Source: Urophycis tenuis (taxonomy: Eukaryota > Chordata > Actinopteri > Gadiformes > Phycidae). Taken from it: a stretch of DNA of 64,000 bases. A model generated the notes under the pieces. That model worked only from the letters and a program-made list of their open reading frames with translations, was not told where the DNA came from and ran no database searches. Location: positions 10,173,317 to 10,237,316 of the forward strand of contig JAXIVH010000012.1 of the NCBI GenBank assembly GCA_036785325.1, given 5' to 3'. How positions within the stretch are numbered: the first letter of the stretch is position 1; each line of letters begins with the position of its first letter. Shown here in pieces: positions 25,169 through 38,291 of this stretch. Made by a program: the position numbers and the translations under genes.

Positions 25169-28100
25169 TGAGAGAGTGAGCACTAGCAGCAGTAAAGCAG
25201 AGAGCCTGTGCCAAGTGGAGGAATGCAGCACAGCAATATGAAAGCCACAGGACAGGTCCAGCTCGCCTTGAAAAATGCAGAAAACAAGGAGAATTTGGGG
25301 GAGACAGATTCAGTGTATGTGTACCGATGGCTTCGACATAGGTACCGATGTAAACGCAATACGCAAACACCCCGTGAATCCACATGTAGCACACATATAT
25401 AAACACGCAGGGATAGTCTCACGTTCTAAAAGGCTCTCCCGTTATCGGGGGATTTAAGCCACGAAAAGGCATTCACCGACGACGCGTTGACCGGCCATCA
25501 TTAAAAGCACCACGCACGTTAGGAATTCTTTCCATTAAAATGTGGACACACACGTGAGTAAAAAAAAAAAAAAACAAGCGTCCCCTTCTGCCCAGGTCTG
25601 AGACAGGGTGGGTACACTGCTACAGTTCTATTTCAGGGAACTGGACAAGAGCCAGTGAGAGCACACAAACGCAAAAAAAGAAAATGACACATTCTCCTCG
25701 TCCGCCTCACACCATGGGCACGGCTCCCGTATGAGGTGGATTGAAATGACCATATGCCACGCGACTCCAGGGAGGGTTTGCTGCACGCATGAGCCCCTGG
25801 CTGCCTTTATCTATGTTTGCGGCGCGTTATAGGGAGTCTAATCCTAATGTACGAATGTAGAATTTGGCACGCTAAAGATTTTTGTCATCATCTCCACAAT
25901 CTGTTCGCAAGTCTGTTGCTGTGTCATAACAACAAAACAATTTTGCCCTTGAAATAAGTGGCTTGCCGTTGTCGGTGAGTGGGTTTACTGCTAGTTAAAA
26001 TGCTTGTTGAAAGGGATTCAGCCAAATCATTGCTTGAATGAATTCAGTCTGGTCAAAATCTGAACTGTATTGTTTGTTAGATTGCCCTGCATGTGGATAG
26101 TCCTGCACGGCCACTTGGCAATTCACACACTTGGGATGTGATTGTAACCAAATGGAGACATGCAAGAGAGCTGGGCGCATGGCAAGCCTCGCTTAGAGCT
26201 AGACCTGACATTAACGAGCGTACACGTAGCCACAATAAAAATAAAAAAAAACACTGAAATGACGGATGACGTAAACGCCACTGGAAGAAGGCTACAAAGG
26301 TAGTAGCAAGTCACATGAAAACAAGACAGACAACCACAGTCGAACCGCAGCAGGGCGACCACCGTGAAACCGTGCAACTCGCGACGCGGCCCCCCCTAAC
26401 ATAATGACGGTGTGTCTCCAGGAGGGCCAGGACCTGATCCAGGAGAAGCCAGAGCTGCGGCCGGTGGTGCAGCAGAAGCTGGAGGAGATCCGGGAGTGCT
26501 GGTCGGACCTGGAGCGGACCACCAAGGCCAAGGCCCGGCAGCTCTTTGAGAACAACAAGCCGGAGCCGGCGGTCAAGAGCTACTCGGACCTGGACAGCCA
26601 GCTCTCGCACCTGGAGCGGCAGCCCCCGCAGCTGGAGCAGGCGCACCACCTGCCCACCTTCAACGAGCAGCTGCAGAAGTTCCAGGTGACCCACTGTGCT
26701 CGACCGCGGTCTTTTTTTTCATTCTCGTACGGGTCCGTACGTCCCTTTTATGGGACATACGGACCCGACAGAAAATCCGACTTGTGGGAGAATAAACGCC
26801 CTGGACAAGCCGTTATTAATGAAGCATGTTGCAACATTGGCATTAAAGAATACACAATAATGCTTTGCCCTCGAAAACAAGGCGACCCCTTACATAACAG
26901 TGACACACTCGAATGATATCAAATATCCGATGCGTTTTTTTTTTTTTTTTTTGTACTTGGCCATTTACTGCCTATTTTTTTTTTTTTTTTTTCTTTTTGC
27001 GTCACATGACTTTTCCCCCCTCTTCCCCCTCCCCCCTCCCCCCTCCCCTCCCCCTCCCCCTCCCCCTCCTCCCGGCTCAGACCATGGAGTCCCAGATCGG
27101 GGACATATACAAGGATGTGAGTGATCTGGGCAGCCTGCAGGGAGTGTGCCTGCCCCAGCGGGGGGCCGGCAACAGGGAAGGCGGCGAGCAGTCAGGCGTG
27201 GTGGAGACCCGCATCGTCCGGCTCATTGAGCCCCTGAAGGAGAGACGCCGCATCCTGCTGGCGTCCAAGGAGATGCACCAAGTGGCCCAGGACCTGGAGG
27301 ACGAGATAGTGAGCGGCAGCGTCCTTCTTCATTCCTCACTGGCGCTCTACGGAGGAGCCACCCTTTGCTCGTTCCTATTTTTTTTTACTCCTCTCTCATC
27401 TTCTGTTCTCTCTGCTATGTACACCCGCATAAGCGTTACACCCACTCGCTATGTTCACGTCTTGTAGCGGAGGTACAATCGGGTCAATCGCGGCGATAGA
27501 TAGATCATGATTTGTTTTCACTGCAAACCCTAAACCGCTTTTTTTTTTTTAACCTTTTTGCAGCTGTGGATTCAGGAGAGGCTCCCCTTAGCGTCCTCTA
27601 AGGAGTATGGCAACAACCTGCAGAGTGTGCAGCACCACGTGAAGAAAAACCAGGTGAGACCACTTCACCGCGACTCCTTGGAATTGGAATTGACTTTGCT
27701 GCAAACAACGCATACGTGTACGGATCATGGCCGCCGTGCGTACTCTGCGACCGTTTGGTGCGCGGTCGCGCACGTCGTCGCAAGCGAACACGACGTGTCC
27801 ACAAGATGTAATACTGATAAGAAACTTGGGGGGCGACAGTGCGAATAAACACAGTGACCTCCGAGTCCAAGTTGAGGTCCAAGGTCTACGTGCAAATAAG
27901 GGCTCTACGTGTACATACATTCCTTTTTAAAATTAAAAAGTTATTATTAGCATGGCGGAAAGTTTTGAGGAGAGACTGCCGAACCTAGTCCGCAGTCTCC
28001 ATTTCCCACCCCTGTATGATCACAGTCTTTATATGCATACATGTCAGCATGCATGTCAGACCAGCTGGCGACAGATCGCGTTGGTTACGTTTGTTGTTTA

Positions 28101-31100
28101 TTTACACAAGCATGCAATACACATGCTTTTGGACGATTTCCGGGTTCCGATATCACTGTGGTCTGCCCCAAGTGGAGACCTTCACTATCACGCGCTTTGG
28201 TCGCGTAATGATGCAGCAAGTCTGCCGCACACAGGACACGGCAGGTCGCGTACGCTTACGCTTGGTCTAAAGCAAGTCCATCAGCACGCCTTAGCCCCAC
28301 CAGCCACGAACCATAACCTTAACCGAACCATAAGCTTAACCGGCGCACGCACCGCAGCATCATCAGACTCCACGACATTCACCGCGTGTACCGCCGTCTC
28401 CCATCGCCTCCTCCCCTTCCTCCTCCTCCAGACGCTCCAGAGGGAGCTGACCGGCCGCTGCGCACGGGTGGAGGAGGTGCTGGACCGGGCGGGCATCATC
28501 GCCTCGCTGCGCACCCCCGAGGTGGACTTTGTGCGCGAGGGGGCGGGGCACGTGCGGCAGCTGTGGGAGGTGCTGCGGCTGGAGGCGGAGCGGCGGTCGG
28601 TGATGCTGGACGCCGTGCTGCAGGCGCAGCAGTACTACAGCGAGGCCGTGAAGGTGGAGTCCTGGCTGTCCGGGCAGAAGCTGCAGGTGGCCAACGAGGA
28701 TAAGGGCACTGTAAGGAGCCGATGCACCCCCTGGTCACGTTAATCACGCGGTGCTTTTGGTGCGATACCCGCAGCGCGGTGCATGGTGGCCAACAGGGAG
28801 ACAACGAGCAACAGCAAGCAACGAGAAATCCACAAAAAACATTTGATTTGAAAAAAAAGATCTGAATCGCAGGGATACATTTGGCAGGTGGATTTGCAAG
28901 GGAGAGGATTATACTCTTTGATTAGAAGAAAGCTAAACTGAAAAGGTCCATTTTAAGATTGTGAGAAAGTATCAACAGACTGGGATGCCCTCGGCTCGAC
29001 CGGCGGTCTGATCCAGTGGTGAGGACCACAGACTCTAAATTCAGGCTCTGGTCTTGGTTCCTCACCTGAGGAACAAGCAGGCCTAAGGCCAGAGGACCTG
29101 AGGCATCTGGAAGGAGCATACGTTAAAAAAGAATCTGACATAGATCATCGTTACATTTAAACAGTACCGCGTTCTTAAATGTGATGTTACCGACACCTGT
29201 TTCGGGTTGTAAATGTATGTTATCGTTGTTGTTACGGCTTTCAGGACGAGGAAAGCACTCTGCAGCTGCTGAAGGGACACCTGGTCCTGGAGCAGACCGT
29301 GGAGACGTATGCAGAGACAGTAGGCATGCTGTCCCAGCAACGCCAACGCCTGCTGGAACTGGGGCACCCAGAGAGGTAATGTGGAATGTGTGTTCCAGTG
29401 ATAAGGGTGTCGACCGTGCTGCTTTAAGCATTGGTAGGCAGATAGTGGGGCTCCAGTGTTTTAAGTGTGGTAGAGAATTGCAAGGATGCCTCGATTCTTT
29501 TTGTTCTCCCAATTATTTTTCTCCAATTGCCTCTATTTTGCCACTCAAACACACCTTGGAGTACAGTGCAATCACAGAGCCGTGCAGTGGTTGTATTTTT
29601 TCCCGGGCTTGCGAAAATGAAGAGTGCGAAGTTAAGGGACGTAACCAAGCAAATGCACTCGCAAAACTTCCTGACGTGTGCTGTTGTGTTCCGGCGCCCC
29701 TCTCCAAACCAGCCAGCAGATCACCAAGCAGCAGTCCCACATAGACCGGCTGTACGTCTCGCTGAAGGACATGGTGGAGAACCGCAAGACCAAGCTGGAG
29801 CAACAGTACTGGATGTACCAGCTCAACAAGGAGGTGGAGGAGCTGGAGAAGTGGATCACCGAGCGGGAGTCGGTGGCCAGCTCCACCGAGCTGGGCCAGG
29901 ATTTGGAGGACGTCACGGTGGGTGTCCGGAGATTGCGGCCGCATCGCGCCAACGGTGACGCGGCCTTTCAGTAGTGTGCGGTAGTAACGTTCACCTTTCA
30001 GTAGTAACGTTCACCTTTCAGTAGTGCGCGGTAGTAACGTTCACCTTTCAGTAGTGCGCGGTTCTCTCACATTTTGTGTTCAGTTATTTCATTAACGGAG
30101 CCATTTCACGTTTCTCACTGTGTGCTGTCAGTTGGCATCTCATTGCACGTTTTGTTCATTTCGCAATATTTTTCGCTATTTTTCTCGCATTCTAATTTCC
30201 CTCATTGATATCATGTTTTTTGTTTTTTTTTTACATGAAATAACGGATATAGTAGGAGGAAGAAAAAATACTTACAGATTTGTTACTGCAGATATTCTAC
30301 CCACGTCACCAAGGAAAGTCCCCCATGAATGTGTCACTGTACTGGACAATAACAAATTCTACAATTCAGTAAGCGCACAGCGGGTCACCATCTGACGCGC
30401 GTGACTGGGTCTGGGTGCAGGTCCTTCAGGAGAAGTTCACCAAGTTCTCCATGGAGACGGACAACATAGGCCAACAGCGGATGGAGCAGGTCAACAAGAT
30501 GGTGAACGAGATGATCGACCTTGGCCACGCCGACGCCGCCACCATCGCAGAGTGGAAGGACGGCCTGAACGAGTCCTGGGCCGACCTGCTGGAGCTGATG
30601 GAGACGCGCAGGCAGATGCTGATCGCGTCCCATCAGCTGCACAAGTTTTTCACGGACTGCAAAGAGGTACTATGAGCACCGGTACCGTTCCACCCGTTGG
30701 AACACCGCAGACTCGCGCGTCCGTGCAGACTAGCCAGACGAACCCAGGAGAGCTTGTGTCTGGGTTGTGTGTAGTGGTAGGGGCCAGACAGAGGGTTCTG
30801 GGTTTGGATCCCTAATGTCTACCAGCCTACCTGTAAGCCACAATTGGTCAACATATGTGCCCGATGACCTTTCTTGTATTGATGACCTATATCTTCATTC
30901 ACTTTGCTTAACAGCATTTCCTAGTAAATAACAAACACAGAGTTCCTCATAGAATCGTTTGCATGGATTTTCAGTAGAAATATCTTTTTTATTGTTGCCA
31001 AATAGTGGTTGACCAGTATTTAGTCAATAAAAAGGGAGTTGTACAATAGAAGTTCCGTTTGTCGGAACATGTGTGTGGAACAAGTCGGGCATTTCCTCAT

Positions 31101-34100
31101 CTGTTGGTCCTACTGTTAGGGGGTAAATTGTCCGTGGCTTCTATTTATAAAAAACCTTGCGATGATGACGACGATGCCGATGCTCATGATGATGCCGTCC
31201 TGTGCCCCAGGTCTTGGCTCAGATCGCGGGGAAGATGAGGCAGCTGCCAGAGGTGAGGGCGTGCCAGGCCAGCATCGCCAACCCAGCCACCCTGCAGAGG
31301 CTCATGCACTCCTTCGAGCACGCCCTTCAACTGCTGGTCGCGCAGGTGTGCACTCCGGCTTGCCCCGAGAAAGTCCTCACGCAGTCAGAGTCCATTTGCC
31401 ATCCTGTAGAGGGATAAGGGATAACGTCTGGAGGTGTACATTTGACCCGGCGACGTGCAATTTTCTTTTTTGCCTTTTTTTTCCCTTTGAAGTCCCAATG
31501 AAAAAAAAAGTCAAATCCAAAGAAGAAAACAATCACGCTTTTGGGATATTCATGGTGACACTGGTTTTTTCGTTTCTCTCTCTAATATCATGACCTAAGT
31601 CACCTCCATCTCCTTCCCCTTTTCATTGCAGGTGAGGCAGCTTCAGGAGAACGCTGCCCAGCTGAGAACCATCTACGCCGGGGAGAAGGCGGAGGCCATC
31701 ATGGTGAAAGAGCAGGAGGTGATGGACGCGTGGCGGCAGCTGCTGAGCTCCTGCGAGGCCAGCCGGGTCCAGGTGACCTCGGTGACGGACAAGGTGCAGT
31801 TTTTCTCTGTGGTGCGTGAGAACCTCATGTGGATGGAGGGCATCATGGGCCAGATCAGATGGGATGAACCCAGGTAGGTCTCACCGGGTCTAACAGCAGA
31901 GGAAAGCTCTGATTGCTTTCATTCAGTTATCCCTTCCTAGTTTTTGCAGGCTTCTAACTCATTGTATCTTCCGCATCAGGGATGCGTCGGTGCTGGAGTT
32001 GATGATGAAACAACATCAAGAGCTGAAAGCCAAGATGGACGGCCGCAGTAAAACCATCCAGCAGTGTGCCGACCTGGGGAAGATCCTATTGGCTGCTGGT
32101 AATCCTGCATCTGAGGAGGTCAGTCGAGCAGACGGTGTTCAACACCAGAATTAGAATCCGGGTGAATTTGTTGATAGGCTTCTGCGAGAAATCTGACTCC
32201 ATACGCTGGTGCCCGGAGGGTGTATGGGGTATAAAAATAAAAGCACTAGCGCTACAATCATAGATCAATAGCGTACATACAATGAAAGCTCACACGGTTT
32301 ATTCCTGGCCGGCTGCATTGTAGCCATCAAGTGCTATGACCATGAGGGCCATGATCTATTTCTCCCCGACAGATAAAAGAGAAGCTGGACAGTCTCCTGG
32401 CCAAGCAGAAGGATCTGGTTGAGAAATGGGAGAAACACCAGGAAAGACTTCTACGCAGTGAGTAACACTAAACATCTCTGGAGGCTCCATCAAGAATCCC
32501 TCGCGATATAAATCTCTTTTACATTTTTTGTCCGAAGACGCACCATCTCACCCGACAGCAAGCGCGAGGAGTGCGTGAACCAATTAAATCTACATCCGAC
32601 GTTTCGAATGTCAAACCTCACACACCGCGGTGCACACAGAACCGTGCCGTCACACCCGTTTGTGATGGGGCGTTGTGTGTGTGTGCGGCGTCTCTTCCAG
32701 AGCAGGAGATGTTCAAGTTCGCCCAGGAGACGGTGAAGGCGGAGGCCTGGCTGACGGCCAAGGAGCCCCTCATCTCCGCCAAGGCGCCGGAAGGAGGAGA
32801 GGCCCAGGCCCAAACAGACGAAGTTGAGCAGCTCATTCTCCGCCATGAGGCTTTCCGCAAGGCTGCCGTAACCTGGAAAGAACGCTTCAGCTCGCTACGC
32901 CAGCTTTCCGCAGTAAGCTTGACTGTAGATTGACAGTCTATCATATGCTGGGAGTCATTTAGCACAGCTATGGAGAACAGAGGAGGAGGGGGAGGAGAAG
33001 AAGCAACACCTGACCTTGGGGGTGTGCCGTTAGCTTAGCAGGCAAGGGCGCATGCTGTGCGCTAGCACCATCGTGGGCTTAAATTTGTTTTGTGACCTTT
33101 GTCACATGCTGCGCACCCTTGTTTGCGGTTTCCCATTTGCACTTGGCACTTGCTCCATTGTATGCTATCTAATGAGGCAGGCACTACATCTGCGTGGGGT
33201 TATACATATCGTCTTTAATCTAGCACCGTACATTTGCTTTTTTTTTTTTTTTCCTCTTTTTTTTCTTTCACGTAATTCCCCCTCACCTTCTACTGGGTTC
33301 ATGCCCTGTTGTTGTCTCCTCAAACTCCTTCCAGGCCGAGAAGAAAAAGGAAGAGGAGCAGAAGACCACGCCGCTCTCCAGCCGGCGGATGTTCCCCCTG
33401 TCCTGTCTGACGACCAGCGTCCCCTCCTCGAGCGCCGCCTCCTCCTTCCTGAGGCAGACCGTCCAGGCCCACGTCGAGCCCAAGCCCATGCAGAGCAGCC
33501 TGGAGCTGGCCGCCACCTCCGCCTCCCAGAGGCTGGCCAACGCCATGGCCAGCTACTCGCCGGTGCTGAACGGCTCCAACTACCACGGACTGGATCAGCA
33601 GGGCGGCAGGAAGCCCTCCGAGGGCTCCTCTTACCTTGGCATGAACCACCAGGCGGCGGCCGGGGTCGGAGGAGATAGCCCCGGCTACTCGGGCTCGCTG
33701 ACCCCCCTGAGCGGCGGAGGCGAGAGCTCCGGTTACCTGGGAGTGAACCATCAAAGCGGAGGAGTTGCCGAGGGCTCGGGCTACCTGGGACTCAGCCCCG
33801 GGAGCGTGGGCTCCGGCTCTGGCTCGGGCTCCCTGATGCAGAACTACCAAGGCAGTGGCGCGTTTGAGGCTTCCAGCCACATAGTTCAAAAACAGAGCAG
33901 CGGGAGTCTTGGAAGCTCAAGCTACCTACCGCAGCAGCAGAACATGGGTAGCACTGGGTATCTTGCACAACAGCAAAATATGGGGAGTTCTGGCTATTTG
34001 GCACAACAGCATAATTTAGGTAGTTCTGGCTATTTGGCACAACAGCCAAATCTAGGTAGTTCGGGATATCTGGCACCGCAGCAAAATCTGGGTAGTTCAG

Positions 34101-36610
34101 GATATCTGGCACAGCAAAACATGGGAAGTTCCGGATATCTGGCACAACAGCCGAATCTAGGTAGTTCGGGATACCTGGCGCAGCAGCAAAATCTAGGTAG
34201 TTCGGGATACCTGGCGCAGCAGCAAAACGTCGGTAGTTCAGGATATGTGGCACAGCAAAACACGGGAAGTGGAGTTCTCATGGCGCAAAATTATCAAAGT
34301 AGTGCAGGCATGGGCAGCTCGGGTTATCTAGCACAAAATCATTACGGCAGCGGGAGCCTGGGCAGCTCTGCATTCCTGGCTCAGAGCGGCGGTATCATGG
34401 ACCCTAAAATGGCGTACGCATGGCAGCACCTTAAGGCGGACTTCATGCAGCCCAGGATCAATCACATCCACAAGGCGGTGAACCCCCTGCTGGAGGCCAG
34501 CAGGATGCAGAGGGAACAGTACGGGGACATCCCCATGGCGGACATGTGTCCCGAGTCGGGACTGGATCTCCTCCACGGCAGGCTCCAGCGGGACCCCCGC
34601 GGCAGCCGCTCCGACCCCCAGATGGACCACCTACGGCGGGAGAGGGAGTACAAGCTGGGCAGGCAGACCTCCAGCGAGCAAGAGATCCAGGCCCGGCTCA
34701 ATGAGCTGCCCATGATCGTGCGGCAGGAGCGCTACCGGCGGCGCGTGGAGAGGCAGTCCTCCAGCGAGCAGGAGGGGACCGGCAAGCCGCGGCTGCAGAG
34801 GCAGGACTCCAGCGACTTCGAGGGCTCAGTGAAGGACGGCTCGGTGAAGGACGGCTCTGACAAGCGCTCGGGGTGAGTGGGTGAGCCGGCTAGCATTGTC
34901 AGCTAGCACTGCGGGCGGCGAGGGTCCAAATGCTCACAAGTGCGGTCATAATTCCACACGGGTTTGCCCCATTGGCACTGGCCCCCCCCGAGTACCTTTT
35001 GATGTTGATGTTGCGCTTTAGTCCTGTGAGTTTACTGATCTCAGTTGATGCCACAGGGACAAGAGGTCGACCATGGCGGAGATCGTGGAGCAGGCTCAAG
35101 AGAGGGAGGCGGCAGAGGTGAGTCTCGCACCACCGCGGTAAAAAAACCCCCCCATGAAAGCGCTTTTCCCCCTGTCGTTGAGGAACCCGAGGCCTGACAG
35201 CCTTCGTCTCGTTTGCCCCCCGCGTGCCGCCTCAGGGCCGAGGAGAGCCCTACCGGCCCTCCAGCAGCCTCTCGGCGCCCGTGACCCGCTTCGACGGGCG
35301 ACCTCGCGCCCGGGACCGGCCCAAGCCGCGGCGGAGGCCCCGCCCGAAGGAGCCCGAGGAGACCCGGCGGTCCCGCTCCGCCCCGGCGACCGGTGCCCCG
35401 ACGACGCCACAGCCGCCCTCGCACACTGCCCACAACGAAGGCTTCCTCTACCGGAAGAAGGCCACTAGTTCTGACCTGCAGGTCCAGCAGAGGAGCCCCA
35501 ATAGGTACGGCCCCCCAGGGGGGCGGCTTCTGAATCTTCTGAGTCTGCAGTTCATTGGACGGGTGGACGAGTTTCAGTTTCTCTGGTCTGGTGTCTTTTG
35601 TGTTAATCTGTTCTATTGGTGAGATACTGAATCCTTACTCAATCAGGGAGTGTGGAGAGAAATGTGTTTACAATCGCCTAACTACCACTTGGAATTACTA
35701 TTAGCTGTCTCATGCATTTTGAAATGTTTTTGTTTTGTTCCTTACAGTAAGTCCTGGGTGAACGTATATTGCGTGTTGATCGAGGGAAAACTGACCTTTT
35801 ACAAGGACGCCAGACACCGTAACACAACGTACAACGGCGAGGAACCCATTGACCTCTGCAAATGTTCATTTGACTCCTCCGTTGGCTACAAGAAGAAGAA
35901 GAATGTCTTCGTCCTACAGTAAGAAAATCAATCACACATTTTGAGAATTGACCTAGGCAAATTGTTATGACATACCAATTCATAAGGCCGAGACGATACG
36001 TACAAGTCATATGTAAGACAAATGTATTCCATTAAAAAATGAAGAATTCCGATGATCTGAAAGAAAACGTGTTTCTTTGCACACAGAATCGACGAAGGAA
36101 ACCACTTCGTATTCCACGCAAAGGACGAGGTAAGAACACCGACCCAACTGTCCTGACTGACCTAACTGACACCCCAGCGCAGTTCACGTCATCATCATCA
36201 TCATCATCATCATCACCATCACCATCATGTCAGGCGTGTCAATAACAGCCATGTTCCTCATTCAATCACCCCCCCCCCCCCCCCCCCCGCCGTCCCCCCC
36301 CTGCTAGGAGGACCTGAAGGCCTGGACAGGGAACATCATCACCTGCCTGGAGGAGCACGAGCAGATGGCCGGCTGGGACAAGCCGGGGACGTCCTGCACG
36401 GACCCCGACCGCTCGGAGCGCAAGGAGAAGTCGGAGGGCGACGCGGACGCGCGCTCCGAGCGCTCCGAGTTCGTGGAGGGCGAGGACAGGTCGGAGGAGA
36501 AGGAGCGCTCGGAGAAGGGCGAGGGCTCGGAGAAGCTGGACACTTCGGAGATCGCCGACAAAGCGGAGGGGGGCGCGGGGGGCTCCAGCACGTCCGGCAA
36601 GAGCAAATGA
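19128..36610 (+). CDS. sptbn4: Beta-IV spectrin, short (Sigma6-like) form, 19 coding exons
   Basis: Coding exons: 19128-19250, 26422-26685, 27081-27308, 27564-27653, 28432-28710, 29245-29375, 29713-29917, 30421-30666, 31211-31345, 31632-31873, 31980-32118, 32373-32457, 32701-32912, 33335-34872, 35057-35117, 35236-35504, 35748-35918, 36087-36129, 36308-36610. All have GT-AG junctions and compatible phases, giving 1587 aa. Residues 1-793 are the distal spectrin repeats (about seven). Residues 794-1390 are the beta-IV-specific linker with ERQSSSEQE-like motifs (ERQES family) and the RPRARDRPKPRRRPRP segment shared with mammalian SPTBN4. A PH domain follows at about 1392-1510, then a Ser/Glu/Lys-rich tail. 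No actin-binding domain exists upstream, and an in-frame TGA at 19095 precedes the ATG, so this is the Sigma6 architecture. In mammals the family clusters Na+ channels and ankyrin-G at axon initial segments and nodes. Oddities: the 1.5-kb exon 14 carries a tandem-repeat array, and the exon 19 acceptor has a poly-C tract. Confidence 0.93.
24132..24175. repeat. (AT)n microsatellite
   Basis: About 22 uninterrupted AT units in sptbn4 intron 1. Confidence 0.95.
24939..25165. repeat. (GA)n microsatellite cluster
   Basis: Several GA runs separated by 20-60 bp of GA-rich sequence; Ser/Leu ORFs on the minus strand are repeat artefacts. Confidence 0.9.
26730..26767. repeat. 16-bp-stem hairpin in sptbn4 intron 2
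   Basis: GGGTCCGTACGTCCC (26731-26745) faces GGGACATACGGACCC (26752-26766) across a 6-nt loop. There is one mismatch, and the stem extends by one pair on the outside. It starts 45 nt after the exon 2 donor site. Confidence 0.85.
29964..30062 (+). repeat. 30-bp tandem repeat just after an sptbn4 exon
   Basis: Three and a half copies of a 30-bp unit beginning CCTTTCAGTAGT; one copy lacks 10 bp. It begins 47 nt after the exon 7 donor. Every unit contains a CCTTTCAG string resembling a splice acceptor. Confidence 0.9.
33941..34258 (+). repeat. sptbn4: In-frame tandem repeat coding for GSSGYLAQQ units in sptbn4
   Basis: Nine head-to-tail units of 36 or 33 bp, residues about 996-1101 of the reconstructed protein. 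Each encodes N-(L/M/V)-G-S-(S/T)-G-Y-L-A-(Q/P)-Q with an optional twelfth residue (Q, P or H). Flanking sequence holds looser relatives (SGYLGVNHQ, SSYLGMNHQ, MGSSGYLAQNHYGSG), so the array seems to have grown from an ancestral SGYL motif. The reading frame is kept throughout. Composition (Ser, Gly, Tyr, Gln) is that of a disordered, prion-like linker. Confidence 0.95.
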
Positions 36611-38291
36611 GCGGGGGGGACATTCCCCCCCCCCCCCCCCCCCCCTCCCCGAAGATCCCCTTTTTTTAACTTTGCACCCCCCCCGAATGACAGCGAGAGA
36701 GAGAGAGAGAGGGCGAGCGGCAGGGAGACGGGCGGGGCCGTGAGGCAAGGGAAGGGGAGGGGAGGGGAGGGAGTTGTGGTCGTAGGGTGGTTTGTCGCTG
36801 CTGGGGTGTGTGGTCCTTTTTGGTTTTGTTTTCTCCCCCCTCCTCCTCCCCCCTCCTCTCCCCCCCTCCTCCCTTTCCACAGCACCGGAACACACTGAGG
36901 TCCTCAGACTGACTCTTGTAACTGTGAAAGACTGGCCTTTCCAGTTTCTCCCAGTCAAAGCAGGCAGCACATCATTGCTTGCCTGGTGTCCTCTGCCGGT
37001 GGATCCGCTCGGAGTTCACCGCCTCGCCATTGACCCTCAATCTACTCGGGACTCTGGATTCAAGGCATCCCCCCCACCCCCACCCCCCCTCAACACGTGT
37101 ATGTATCTTTGACTGATAATGTAACGCTTTGTCCACCCTAGACAACCTGAGAAGCAGCGAATGAAATGTCTCACGGTGTTAAAAAAAAAGAAAAAAAAAT
37201 CTCTTTTTCTTTTCAAGCAATATACTTTTTTTTTTTTGTTGGTCATTTCTTCTCTTGCACCAGAGGAGGAAAAATGGGGAAACGGAAGAAGATGAAAAAA
37301 AAAAAAGAGAAATAGTTGCAAATATGAACTGATGATTCGTCACATCCCACATATTCCAGGCATCTCTGCACCTTAAACACTCAACACATCTGTATACTAA
37401 TCCCTCTCTGACATTTAACCCCATCACATGGCAATCTTTGAATATGTTAATGTATTGGAATGCTGGGATTTCCCAACCTGAGTTTAAAAAGTGTTAACTG
37501 AAATTTCTGAAAAATTTCACCGGTGACTTTTTTTGTTTTATCGTTTATTATTATTGGTTCTTCTTCGTATGATGATTATTTCAATGACCCATGAAACCTC
37601 TGAAAAATCAAACCTATGAAAAATCGATTTTAGCCAGGAAACGCTACGTGTCACAGTGTGACGCAATGCCTTTGTATACATTACATGTCGTAAAAAACCA
37701 GAACATTGCATGAAATAGTCTATTAGTGCGCCTGTTACAGTAATGCCTTTTTTATGTTCTCAAAATAAGTTGAGCAGTCTCAGAATTGCAATAATTTAAT
37801 GTGAGTGGGGCAAAATGTCATTTGTTAACATGGTCCTCTTCTCAAAGTTGAAAAAAAAGGCTTGTCTTATCTCCACAGTAAGCATGAGATGAAAGGGGGT
37901 GTTCTTAGGATATAGCAAAAGAAAAAAGTAAATACTCATTCATGTATGAGACTGATCGAATGAATGAATGAATGAATGGATGGATGAATGACGTAGCTGT
38001 ATTACCTCATGCTGTTTGTGTTGTATTACTGCAGATTTTTCTTTTTTTATGATCAAAACAAGATTGTAATGGCCTCACCGTTGGTTTTGCCATGCCCAAA
38101 GTCCATCACACCCAGAACTGATTACACAGACGAAATAACAACTCAAGTATACTATATCTCCTTAATTTGAAATACACACCAATTGGATATTGCAGTCAGG
38201 AGAGAGTTTATGTAAAAGTGTCATGATTCAACTCATAAAGTGTATATACTTATCTTTGTATGTATACCACTGAATTCTGTGCTCTAATAAA
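36611..38291 (+). other. sptbn4: sptbn4 3' UTR with AATAAA at 38286
   Basis: Sequence after the stop codon, beginning with a C20 run and a GA-rich tract. It lacks ORFs and has an AATAAA at 38286-38291 (CTCTAATAAAAACAG). A second candidate signal lies near 38357. The UTR end is inferred from the signal only. Confidence 0.5.

Larger units (their letters stand above)
19251..26421 (+). other. sptbn4 intron 1 (7.2 kb)
   Basis: Large first intron, otherwise empty of recognisable genes. It contains a G-rich stretch (19276-19470), CA array (19663-19760), CCCT/GA repeats (22440-22640), a 44-bp AT array (24132-24175), and GA arrays (24939-25170). Moderate-complexity AT-rich blocks between 20600 and 22300 could hold neuronal enhancers; nothing in the sequence proves it. 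Confidence 0.6.

Noticed and set aside
26422..32912. Beta-III or beta-II spectrin (sptbn2/sptbn1)
   Set aside because: The repeats alone are similar, but the linker with ERQ-S-S-EQE motifs and RPRARDRPKPRRRPRP is specific for beta-IV.
33320..34713. Long antisense ORFs across sptbn4 exon 14
   Set aside because: Shadow frames of a repetitive GC-rich exon; the plus-strand frame fits the flanking spectrin and PH exons with correct phases.
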